Positions 54,896 to 64,000 of a stretch of 64,000 nucleotides of DNA are shown one piece after another. The translations under genes and the position numbers were made by a program. The notes beneath the pieces were generated by a model. The model saw only the letters and a program-made list of their open reading frames with translations. It was not told the DNA's origin and ran no database searches. The stretch is taken from the NCBI GenBank assembly GCA_033439685.1, contig JAUEDM010000007.1, forward strand, positions 62,001-126,000. Reading direction: 5' to 3'. This stretch comes from Apodospora peruviana. Taxonomy: Eukaryota > Ascomycota > Sordariomycetes > Sordariales > Lasiosphaeriaceae. Numbering within the stretch: position 1 is the stretch's first letter; the number at the start of each line of letters is the position of its first letter.

Positions 54896-56630
54896 ATGAC
54901 CATGGGCTCGCTTCGGTGCTTCCTGCTGGCGTGTCTGGCCTTGTCGCCGGCAGTCGTCGGTCACCTAGGCCACAGCCACCTACACCACAAAAAACACATG
55001 CACTCGCGCCACCATGCAGAGGAGCATACCGCCACCATGGCCAGCCAGGCACACTTCCAGCGGACGGGCCGACTCGCCAGGAGACAGGATGAGCCCGACG
55101 ACAGCGACGACTTCGCGTGCACGGCAAGCAAGGGGTGCAAGATTGGATGCTGCGGACCCTTGTGAGTTTCCATCAATGTTTTCCTGCTGGTTTTTTGATG
55201 TAAAAGACTGACGGTGGTATTTCAGAGACGACGCCGGCAACGGCGTCTGCGGCCTGGGCCCAAACTTCTGCGGCGAAGGGTGCACATCATCGTGCCACTA
55301 CAAATCGGAATGCGATCCAGGCTGGGGCGCCAAGTGGTCCAACGCGACAGACTGCCCCCTGAACGTCTGCTGCAGCGCCTTCGGATTCTGCGGCACGACG
55401 GCCGGCTTCTGCGGCGGCGCCGTCACCTCATCGCCGGAATGCGCCATCAGCGCCGGCACCTCCAACAAGCGCACAATCGGCTACTATGAGGGCTGGAACT
55501 CGCAGCGCGACTGCGGACACATGACACCCGACGAGATCCCCAAGGGCTACTACACCCACCTGTTCTTCAGCTTCTCGCTGATCAACCCAAAGACTTTCCG
55601 CCTCGAGCCGATGGACGACATCACCGGCACTCTCTACGGCAGCCTGTCGGCCCTGAAAAAAACCCAGCCAGAACTACAAGTCTGGCTGGCCATCGGCGGC
55701 TGGGCGATGAACGACCCAGGCGCGTGGCGAACAACGTTTTCCGACCTCGCGGCCGACGAAAACGCGCAAGACGCATTCTTCGAAAGTCTGGTGACTTTCA
55801 TGGCGCGCCACAACTACGACGGCGTCGACATCGACTGGGAGTACCCGGTGGCCGAGGACCGCGGCGGCAAACCCGAGGATTTTGACAACTTTGTCAACTT
55901 CATGCGCCGGCTGCGGGAGCGGCTCAACGCCACCGGCACTCCAAAGGGCCTGTCGTTGACCCTGCCGGCGTCGTACTGGTACCTCAAGGGCTTCGACATC
56001 GTCAACCTCGAGCCGCACATCGATTTCTTCAACGTCATGACCTACGACATCCACGGCGTGTGGGACAAGACGATTTCTGTGTTGGGCCCGTACGCGCACG
56101 CGCACACCAACCTGACGGAAATCGAGGACGCGCTGAAGCTCCTGTGGCGGAATAACATCAATCCGGAGAGGGTGAATCTCGGGCTTGGGTTTTATGGGCG
56201 GTCGTTCACCATGAAGGATCCCGGGTGTATGAGCGCCGGGTGCGAGTTCACCGAGGGCGGGAATGGGGGCGCCTGCACGGGTACCGCTGGCGTGCTGTCC
56301 GCGCACGAGATCAGCCAGATCATTGCAGGTGGTGCGACCATGACGCTGGATCCTGTCGCCGGCGTGCAGATTGTTACCTGGGACGAGAACCAGTGGGTGT
56401 CGTGGGACGATACCACGACGCTCAAGATGAAGGTTGATTATGCTAATCAGAGATGTCTTGGCGGCGTCATGGTCTGGGCTGTGGACTTGGACGACGGGAC
56501 GCTCATCAAGAGTTTGGCCGAGACCGGGAGGGCGACGACTATTATTTTGGACAAGGAACCCGACATCATTCCGTGCTTTGGATCTGATAATTGGCAGGGG
56601 TTGGGTGATAATAATTCTACAAGTAGCTAG
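54896..56630 (+). CDS. Secreted GH18 chitinase with CBM18 (killer-toxin-like group)
   Basis: Two exons, 54896-55161 and 55226-56630, joined by a 64-nt intron (GTGAGT to TTTCAG), 556 aa. The second ATG at 54902 has better context (ACCATGG) and may be the real start. A signal peptide covers about residues 1-22, then a His-rich stretch and a KR-type processing site (LARRQ). Cys-rich hevein-like modules span the intron: CKIGCC, VCGLGPNFCGEGC, SECDPGWG and CPLNVCCSAFGFCG. The GH18 barrel starts at TIGYYEGWN and shows the complete DGVDIDWEYP motif, with catalytic Glu at about 294, and a final-strand MVWAVDLDD. This architecture is that of fungal subgroup C chitinases, which resemble the alpha subunit of yeast killer toxins and usually sit beside LysM genes. 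Here no LysM is fused. Cleavage of chitin at the cell surface is expected. Confidence 0.92.
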
Positions 56631-56667
56631 CTAGCTAGCTAGGTAGGTAGGTAGGTAGGTAGGTAGT
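56624..56667 (+). repeat. (TAGC)n(TAGG)n tetranucleotide tract over the chitinase stop
   Basis: About four TAGC units are followed by about six TAGG units. The TAG stop of the chitinase (56628-56630) is itself part of the tract. Slippage upstream of the stop would shift the last codons. Confidence 0.85.
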
Positions 56668-57043
56668 TGAGTGTGTCCGAGGGATAGATACCTAGGTAGC
56701 TGCTGTATGTGCATGTGGTTGATGGAATCACGGGCGAGATCATTTACTTAAATATAATATTACAACTGTGGTTTATGCCGTTTCCATCCATCCCTCAAGT
56801 CAGTCAATACCGCATGACCATCCGCTTGAGTTGTCAAGATGGCAACAAAGTGAAGATCAGATGGATGTACTGTTTTAATGCTGGGGTGAGAATTGAGTGT
56901 CCAAGTGCTTGTCAATTAACTACCGTACGTATACTAATTACTGCTACATGTAGCCATAAGGGAGGAGGAGAAGAAGAAGAAGGTTTCGGTATATGTCCAC
57001 AGAGAAGCCTTCCAGGGATTGACCAGGAGGAGTCCATGCATCA
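56631..57043. other. Convergent 3' region, chitinase and metalloprotease
   Basis: About 410 nt between the two stop codons, A/T-rich with a GGAGGAGAAGAAG purine run near 56960. No gene. Confidence 0.6.
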
Positions 57044-58162
57044 TCACAAACAGCCAGAACCGCCCGAAGGCCCCGAGTTACTAGATTTGTACACCTTCTT
57101 GAAGTTGGAGATCGTATTAAGCAAATCCAGCTTGGTCCCGCCGACGCTGGCGTACATGGCCTCCAGGGCCGCGATGTCGAGGTCGCTTGGGAACAGGTTG
57201 ATGGGGATCCGACTCCCATCAGGCTTCTGGAGGATGCGCTCGCGGTGGTCGTTGTCGGCCGTGATGGGACCGGATTCGGTCGCGATGGCTCCGGCGCCCG
57301 AGGGGTAGATCATGATGGACCTCCAGTCGACATTGTTCGTGCCGTGGCCGGCCGAGTGCGCGGTGCCGACGTTGGGCATGGGCAGGTAGTCGGCCGCGCT
57401 GAATCGGTTCGCCGCCGCCATGGCCCAGTTCGTGCACAGGCTCTGCTGGTTGATCTGCCGCATGCCGCCGTTGCCCGTCTGCACAACCAGGCCCGTGACC
57501 TGGCGGGCGTAGTCCTTCAGGTAGTGGCAGTTCCACCCGCCCGGGTTGTTGGGGCCCCAGACCTCGCCCCCGTCGGACCCGGCCACTCCCTCCCCCCAGA
57601 ACTTGGGATTCTGGTGCTCGTGATACAAACCCCAGGCGTGGCCGAGCTCGTGGGCAAAGTTGGCGACCACATCCAGCAGGCCCATGTTGCTGCGGTCCGT
57701 GAGCGTCATGGTCGGCCCTTGGTTCGCGAGCATGACGACCCCCTTCCCCGGGAAGCCGACGTAAGTGGCCATGCCCGAGCTCTCGCTGTCGCCCGAGTAG
57801 ACAACCAGCAGGATGTCATTGCGCTCGTCGACGCACACCTTGTCGTTGACCTCCTCAATGCGGAAGTTGCTGTTTAGTCCTTTGGAGATCCACAGCTTGC
57901 GCGCGTCCTTGAGGTATTTTTTGAGACGCGACTTGGCCGCCTGTGTGGCGTCGTCTGACGAAAAGCAGTAGCGAATCACGCGCTTGTCCCACGCGATGCG
58001 GTCCGTCGCCATCGTGTCCTTGTTGACGTAGTAGTATCGCGGATCGAGCTTCTGATCATGGTCTCGCGGCTTGAGGGCTGGCTGCCAGATGGCGCTGCCG
58101 GCCCAGACCTGGCCGCTGAACAGCAGCCAAACGAGCGACAGAAAGAGGGTGAAGGACGTCAT
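57044..58162 (-). CDS. Secreted astacin-like zinc metalloprotease
   Basis: Intronless, 372 aa from the ATG at 58162. A signal peptide covers residues 1-21 (FLSLVWLLFSGQVWA), followed by a short propeptide-like stretch rich in charged residues. The zinc site HELGHAWGLYHEH gives His171, Glu172, His175 and His181, the extended HExxHxxGxxH of metzincins. The Glu after the third His and the Met-turn SIMIYPS (Met284, Tyr286) point to astacin (M12A-like). Paired cysteines occur at about 66/110 and 212/243. Fungal members are secreted endopeptidases of unknown target. It lies between the chitinase (tail to tail) and the seven-LysM gene (head to head, 1.08 kb apart), which suggests a shared role, perhaps processing wall proteins or competing chitinases. 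That role is inference. Confidence 0.88.
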   Translation of the reverse strand: MTSFTLFLSLVWLLFSGQVWAGSAIWQPALKPRDHDQKLDPRYYYVNKDTMATDRIAWDKRVIRYCFSSDDATQAAKSRLKKYLKDARKLWISKGLNSNFRIEEVNDKVCVDERNDILLVVYSGDSESSGMATYVGFPGKGVVMLANQGPTMTLTDRSNMGLLDVVANFAHELGHAWGLYHEHQNPKFWGEGVAGSDGGEVWGPNNPGGWNCHYLKDYARQVTGLVVQTGNGGMRQINQQSLCTNWAMAAANRFSAADYLPMPNVGTAHSAGHGTNNVDWRSIMIYPSGAGAIATESGPITADNDHRERILQKPDGSRIPINLFPSDLDIAALEAMYASVGGTKLDLLNTISNFKKVYKSSNSGPSGGSGCL

Positions 58163-59241
58163 TATTTGGTGCCGGTGATGCTTGAAGTTGGATCAAGGAA
58201 AACCGTGTGAGGCAGACAGGAAAGAAGAAGGAGAAGATTGTGTAAAAGATGGACGGTCGCTCGCCCCCTTGGAAAGCTGTCTGTTGACTGTGTCTCTGTT
58301 GACTGCCGTCAAGGCGAACATCAATCACAGACCAAGAGGTGCTATCCTTGATCAGTTGCCCAACTGAATATGGTAGTACCAAGGATATCGATTTAGTTGC
58401 CGCTCGTTTCGGAGAGACTGGTCATGACGAAGTGGCTCACAGTCACAAGCTAATGGATTGCATATTGTATGTAGCATATAGGGGTTTCTTCAAGATTCAT
58501 GCTGTCACATCATGACCAAAGGAATCCGTCTCTAATCCACCTACAAGACCCCTACTAGGTACATGTAGACTTATATCCACTTGTGAAACTTTGCCATTTA
58601 CATGTGGAGGCTAGAACTATGGATACATATTCGGATATTAGTAAACCGCCGTGGGCGGAGACATAAAAATTAGTTGAGGGTACCCGCCAGCGCCTGCCCT
58701 AAGATTAAACTGTTCCTTGAGATCGGCAGCAAACCAGCACTCCGCTCCCTGTCTTGTACCGGTACCGACGGTACAATCCCCGCTTTAAGATTAAGCAACC
58801 CCCTCTTGCTCATAACCCTGCATGGAACTAAGTCTAGCATCGGAGGTTACATCTCTAGTAATGGAACCTGGCTAGGATGTCATTATCGCTGCGGTCCACC
58901 ACTGTCTCCGGCCTACACGGCATCATGGACTTCACGAGCTTCGTGCACTCAGTCGAGAGACAAACTCAGGGGAAGACATTGGCCCCAGAACGACAGGCCC
59001 TGTCAATTCCTTGAACGTCTTGGACTTGTCCGACCGGATACCTTGGCCCTCCCCGTTCCGTTCAGTCCTGACCAGCATCTCGCACTGGTCTCGGTTCTCA
59101 CGTGAAGCTAAAGAGAGAGAGGGACACACACACACACACAGAGAGAGTGAGTTATACATTGCTTTTCTTCGATTCAACCAAGGTTCAGTGTGTTGAACTA
59201 CTTGTCACTCTTTTAGCCCACCATTGCCCAGGGCATTCAAG
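58163..59241. promoter_or_regulatory. Shared divergent promoter region, metalloprotease and LysM gene
   Basis: About 1.1 kb with no supported gene between the two start codons. A GA/CA/GA microsatellite (59111-59147) lies about 100 nt before the LysM start. Joint regulation of the two genes is possible from the layout. Confidence 0.5.
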
Positions 59242-61344
59242 ATGGCCTCACGACGTTCATCACGACATTCAGGCCCTCGCCGCTCCGCGCTCAGAGCAGC
59301 GGCAGCAACAGCTCTCTCCATGATGCTCGGATATGCGCAGGCCCAAGAGCCATCGCCGGCGGGGCCCGTCATGGACGGCATCGCCTGGGACTGCAGCGGC
59401 TGGCACACCGTGGTCTCGGGCGACCTGTGCTGGCAGATCTGGCAGACATACGGTATCACCGAGGCCCAGTTTCTGACATGGAATCCGGCCGTGACGAGTG
59501 GCTGCGCCAGCAATTTCTGGCCCGACTACAGCTACTGTGTCCGCGTTAGCCAGGCTGGCATCCCGAGCAACTGCGACACGTGGCATAGGGTCGGCTCGGG
59601 CGACACGTGCTGGCAGATCTGGCAGACGTATGGCATCACGGAAACAGAGTTCCTGGAATGGAATCCCGCCGTGACGAGCGGCTGTGGCTCCGGTTTCTGG
59701 CCAGACTACAGCTACTGCGTGGGCGTCGACGAGAATCAGCCCTCGAGGCCGAGTAGCAGCAGCAGCAGCAGCAGCTCATTCGCGGTATCTTCTACGTCAA
59801 GCAGAAGCAGCAGCAGCAGCAGGATCAGTTCAACCCCGACGAGCGTCAACACCACCACGACGCCTTATTCCACTCGGTACCCCGTCACCTCGTACAATCT
59901 CACAAAGCCATACACAGCTACTGCTCTGCCTCCGCAGCGGACCCTGGGTGGCCAGCCGACATACTGCAATGCCTGGCACCAGGTCGGCGCAGGCCAAACC
60001 TGTGACGACGTGGTCAACACTTACAGCAACAGGCTAACCTTCCCACAGCTGTAAGTTGCTGCCCACATACAAACCCCTTACTCATACATGTAAACAAACA
60101 CTTACCTCCTGCCCTCAAAAAGACTGGAATACAACCCCACAATCGGAGAAGACTGCGGCGGGTTATACATAGGCTGGTACATCTGCGTGGGCATACAATC
60201 CCAAAGCTCGTCAAGAATCGAGTGGTACACGCAACAAACCAACTTCACATCGCCCATCGCGACCCCGTACCCAGGCTACGTCGCCACCGTAGTCGCCAAC
60301 TTCACCGCTTTGCCACAACAGACGGGCATCCCAGCGGCCTGCCAGAACTACCACCAGGCCGCCGACGGCGACACCTGCCGCTCCGTGCTGGCCGTGTACG
60401 ACTACATCACCGAATCCCAGTTCTTCGCCTGGAACCCGGCGCTCAACAAAAACTGCGACGGCCTCTGGGTGGGCTACTACTACTGCGTCGCGGCCTTTGC
60501 GTCGCCAGAGGACCTGCCCATGCCGCCCACACTGACGACACCCGGATCTCCATCAGGAACAGGCACAATAAGCACCTGCCAGAAATGGTATCTCACCAAA
60601 AACGCAAACGACGATTGCCAGTCGATCGCGCTCTGGTTCGGCACGTTTTCCGTGGACGAATTTATATCATGGAACCCCAGCGTCAGGTCGACGTGCGCAA
60701 ACATCAAGCCGGACACGTATTACTGCGTCGGCGTCCCAGGCACGCCGACGACCCGGTCGGTGGCAATAACGCCAACTCTGGCGCCCACCTTCCCGACACA
60801 AACCGGTTTGGCGGCAAACTGCACCCAGTTCTGGCTGGTCTCGCCGGATGACACCTGCGCGACTATTATCCGGGACAGCGGTTCTACCTCGACAAACTTC
60901 TACGCCTGGAACCCTGCCATCGGCACAGACTGCGCTGGCTTGCTCGCAGACTATTTTGTGTGTGTTAGTACGGATGAGAAGGAAGAAATTCCTCCCGTGA
61001 GCACGGTTACCATTTCCGACGGACAAACCATCATACCAAGGAGCAGTAGCACAGCTTCTGTGAGTTCGTCAACAACAGCACCAGCTAGTACGCCGGTGAC
61101 GACGCCCACGCCGTATATGCCGGGCATGGTTGACGACTGTGTGCGCTTCTATTTCCGCGGCGAGAGCGATCTATTTTGCTACGACATTGCGCAGTACGCG
61201 GGCATCGAGCTGAGCGAGTTTGTTGCCTGGAATCCGCAGGTCGGTAGCGATTGTGGCGGTCTGTGGGCGGATACCTGGTACTGTATTGGTCTGGCGGGAG
61301 CAACGCCGACGACGATTTCTTTTGGGGTGCCTACGCCTGCTTGA
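59242..61344 (+). CDS. Secreted protein with seven LysM domains
   Basis: Exons 59242-60050 and 60123-61344, intron 72 nt (GTAAGT to AAAAAG), 676 aa. The N-terminus is basic, then hydrophobic, ending YAQAQ, consistent with a signal peptide of about 36 residues. Seven LysM units follow, each with a Cys at the same places, a central NP of the WNP or YNP type and a terminal Y-C-V/I. They start near WHTVVSGD, WHRVGSGD, WHQVGAGQ, NYHQAADGD, WYLTKNAND, FWLVSPDD and FYFRGESD; the intron falls inside the third. Ser/Thr-rich linkers (a Ser9 run after unit 2, TPTT-type later) are probably O-glycosylated. No enzyme domain is present, so the protein binds chitin oligomers or coats hyphae. This is the type found beside subgroup C chitinases, reported to control germination or self-protection in some fungi and to bind chitin fragments in others. 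Confidence 0.92.
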
Positions 61345-61657
61345 AGGGTGACCGGCGTGAACTGAGAGTGTGTGTAATATTAGTTGGTTTAGGCAGTTGG
61401 GTAAAAAGAGCTTGACGGTTTTCTTTCTGGTTTTCTTTCTGGTACATCATTTACTTATGTAATGATTTTCATGTGTTTTTTTTTTTGGTGTGTTTTGCCG
61501 CCGAGAGAAGTAATGTAAATACCTTGCTCATCTGGGTCAGGCGGGTTGGACTTGTGTTCAGTTCGTCCGTTTATATTGTTTTTCTCCTTGTAAAAAGCTG
61601 GTATGGTTTCCAAGGACTGGAGTCACATAACCAAACCCACTCCCTCTCCCCCATTCC
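61345..61657. other. Convergent 3' region, LysM gene and DUF7730-like gene
   Basis: T-rich sequence with repeated TTTCTTTCTGG and a T11 run near 61478, typical of 3' UTR and polyadenylation regions. No gene. Confidence 0.55.
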
Positions 61658-63115
61658 TCAAAAGACGTCGTTATTCCCACTCATCCATTTACCCCCCCAG
61701 TTGGTCATATTCCAGTAATCGTTCCCCAGGCCTCTCATATCGTCCCACCCGCCGCAAATCCAGTACCCGAACTCACCGCCATCATCATCATCATCATCAT
61801 CCCTCCCAACGGTCTGACCAAGCGGCTTCCAGAACCGACCCCGCGCCAGCTCATCGGCCGACTCGACTCTCAGTTTGGCGCCGCCCAGCAACTGGTGGTA
61901 CTTGGCCAGCAGGACGCGCCACGCGCCACTCTGGATCGCCACGTTGAGTTCAAGCGGCGCATCCTGCCTTACCTGGTAATAGTAGGTCCGCAACATGTCC
62001 TCCACGGGCCCGAGAAAGATAGTCTCAACCTCCGAGATGATATCCACGTCCGCCCCTGGTCTCAGAAATGAGCCAGGATGCAGGTGACACTGAAACGAGA
62101 TGTAGAGACGGCCGAGGTGTGGGAACGTCTGGGAAATCAAGCCGCAGAGGACGTGCAGTGCCGAGTCTCGTCGGCTGGGATCGGCCCAAAGGGGCCTGAC
62201 GTGGTCCTCCTTCCCTGTTGGAAGATGGGATGATCCGTGAAAAGCTTTAAAGGTATCTAGTTTCCACAGGAGCTCGAGAGATCGAATCCCGGCCAGATGA
62301 TGGGAGGGCACGAGGCGTGGGAGGTTGAGCTGCAGATCCAGGCTGGAGATGTGAAAGGTGTTTGTGCCGTAGAGGACTTGGATGCCCTCGGCGTAGCTGT
62401 GCGTTCATTATTAGTTTCGGTCTTTCACGGATGGGGCGTAAACTCACGCCTGCCGACAAGTCAAAAGCCAGCCCATAACTCCTACGAAACACGCAGCAGC
62501 AGCAGCAGCAGCAGCACCATCCCCTTCAGAGCAGCTGCACATCGACTCGGATCCCAAAAGGCAACCGTCATCGCAAGGCTCTATCGTCTGCGATATCTCC
62601 ATTTCGGCGTATCGCTTCAGTGTTTCGGCCTGCGAGTAGCCGGCGCGCCGGTGACAGACGCAGCTGAACCATTGCGGTCCCCGACCGGAGGTATCGAATA
62701 CCAGTTCCGAGCCGATGTCGCAGTGTCGATGCGTCGTCTTCGTCGTCGGTCCCGATTCAGAACGGTACGACGGGTACGTTAAATCCATGTGCAACGTCCG
62801 CCCGCCAAACGCTTCCGTCAGGATTTGGCGGCGGATTTCGGGCGGCGCACGGCTGAATAGTCCGTAGTTTTGCAACAATGTCGCTTTCCCATCTTCTTGC
62901 GATGATTCTGAAGATGGTTGTTGCAATGGTGGCGTTAATGGTCTTGGGCGCGTGGCGGGAAGATAAGGGGGGAGCGAGTTCTGTTGCTGCTGCTGCTGCC
63001 GCTGCCGCTGCCGCTGCCGCTGCTCTCCGCTTCCCTTGACCTGCTGTTGTCGTAGTTTGGCTTTGCTAGTACCACCGCCCAACTTGGTTCGGACCCATTT
63101 CCTGAAGCCCGCCAT
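61658..63115 (-). CDS. DUF7730/F-box-like fungal protein
   Basis: Exons 63115-62448 and 62396-61658 with a 51-nt intron (GTGAGT to ACAG), 468 aa from the ATG at 63115. The conserved core runs from LFSRAPPEIRRQILTEAFGGRTLHMDL through GWLLTCRQA and, across the intron, YAEGIQVLYGTNTFHI. It is the pattern of the very large fungal DUF7730 family: a helical F-box-like start and a Cys-Arg-Gln motif followed by a strand. Lineage-specific low-complexity tracts interrupt it: a Gln/Arg run (about 37-52), an Ala8 run just before the intron and an Asp7 run near the C-terminus, all coded by trinucleotide repeats. A role in ubiquitin ligase adaptor complexes is sometimes suggested for this family; nothing in this sequence proves it. 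Confidence 0.85.
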
Positions 63116-64000
63116 TTTGACTTCAAACACCGCGGGTGTGATTCGAAGACGGGAATATTATTAGGGTTGGGGGAAAGAAATAAAAGTCATGTTTCTCATG
63201 GCAATTAACCCTACCCCACTGAGTGTTTCTTACCCCAGCAGTACAGTCAGGGGTTCAGGGGTCAAAAGTTCTCCGCGCGCACTCCCGTCCTCGATTTCAC
63301 ACCAAAAAAAAAAAAAAAACGGATAAAACCCACTGTGTTTTCAACCTGCATAAAAGCATATGCCCAGGAACTCAGCAGCCAGGCCGAGTAATTCCCACTC
63401 TCATGATTTGTGGTTGAGAGAACTTGAGACGAGTGTCTGGTACGGTCAGTTAGCCTTGGAATCACGGGTGGCCTCTCAAGTGTATGCCTGCAAGAATGTA
63501 GGCTTGCGCGCGAAGGTAATTACCATACGTGGAGGGCATTTGACATACTAGAGTTACAGGCCCAGGTGGAACAGCGCGTCTGGAATTGTGTGAGGAGTGA
63601 CGCTCCGAGATACTGGTTAGCAGCGGCGGGAATTGGGCTAGTTTGCTAGCTTTGGAATGGACAGCCCGGAGGACTTGGGATAGAGATTGTTCAACGATAG
63701 CAAGCGTATAACTCAACTGTTGGCTGAGCGTGGAGAACATAAAGTGAGTGCTCTTGTAAGCCGAGGACCGATATACAATCCATTGACACAGATCAACTTG
63801 GAAAGAGTGGTGGACTTAGGCTAGGAAAACTTTGCTGAGTTGAATTGAAAGCTCTAATCATGATCTTCTAACGCTGGCTAGGTAGGTTCAAGTTCATAAG
63901 CGACACCAAATGTTGTCAATTGATGACCCAATGCTCTCATCATCTTCAAGACCCTTGATCCTTGAGACCCGGGCGCTAACGGAAACATCCAACGAGCCGT
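63116..64000. other. Right-end intergenic sequence
   Basis: Presumed promoter of the minus-strand DUF7730-like gene, with an A16 tract at 63304-63319. Further right nothing is recognisable; short frames on both strands lack domains. Confidence 0.5.

Noticed and set aside
60222..60851. 209-aa frame overlapping the LysM gene
   Set aside because: Arg/His/Pro-rich shadow of the LysM coding frame, shifted by two bases.

Overview
The window looks like nuclear DNA of a filamentous ascomycete, probably a sordariomycete. Its genes carry short 45-75 nt GT-AG introns with CTRAC-like branch points. It encodes fungal families (CorA-like two-helix protein, multi-LysM protein, killer-toxin-like GH18 chitinase, DUF7730-type protein), a Tad-like LINE and a fungal patatin/NB-ARC/TPR receptor gene. 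I see no bacterial operons, rRNA, tRNA or CRISPR. The species cannot be fixed from sequence alone.

Left part (0-15 kb): a seven-exon CorA-like membrane protein (739-2975), two short uncertain genes (3340 and 4037), a five-exon protein kinase with a large fungal N-terminal region (7342-10641) and a two-exon cytochrome P450 (13003-14818). Middle (15-40 kb): a gene-poor stretch of about 12 kb leads to an intronless PHO80/Pcl-type cyclin (26970-29372). It is followed by a large coiled-coil protein (33934-36879), an APH-type kinase-fold protein (37865-39085, minus) and a 139-bp foldback element that I read as a MITE (39530-39668).

Right-middle (40-50.6 kb): a 133-aa fungal protein, an acyl-protein-thioesterase-like hydrolase, a decayed Tad-like LINE (42.2-47.3 kb) and immediately after it a decayed patatin/NB-ARC/TPR NLR-like gene (47.66-50.59 kb). 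Nearly all stop codons breaking these two elements can be explained by C-to-T or G-to-A changes, mostly at CpA/TpG, as expected of mild repeat-induced point mutation.

Right part (51-63 kb): four genes for secreted proteins in two divergent pairs. The first pair is an SGNH/GDSL esterase-like protein and a CBM18-GH18 chitinase. The second is an astacin-like zinc metalloprotease and a secreted protein with seven LysM domains. Chitin binding, chitin cleavage, proteolysis and ester hydrolysis placed together suggest one co-regulated secreted chitin/cell-wall programme, and this is the most interesting system in the window. It is followed by a DUF7730/F-box-like protein (61658-63115, minus). Exon boundaries were worked out by hand from splice motifs and frame continuity, without transcript data.
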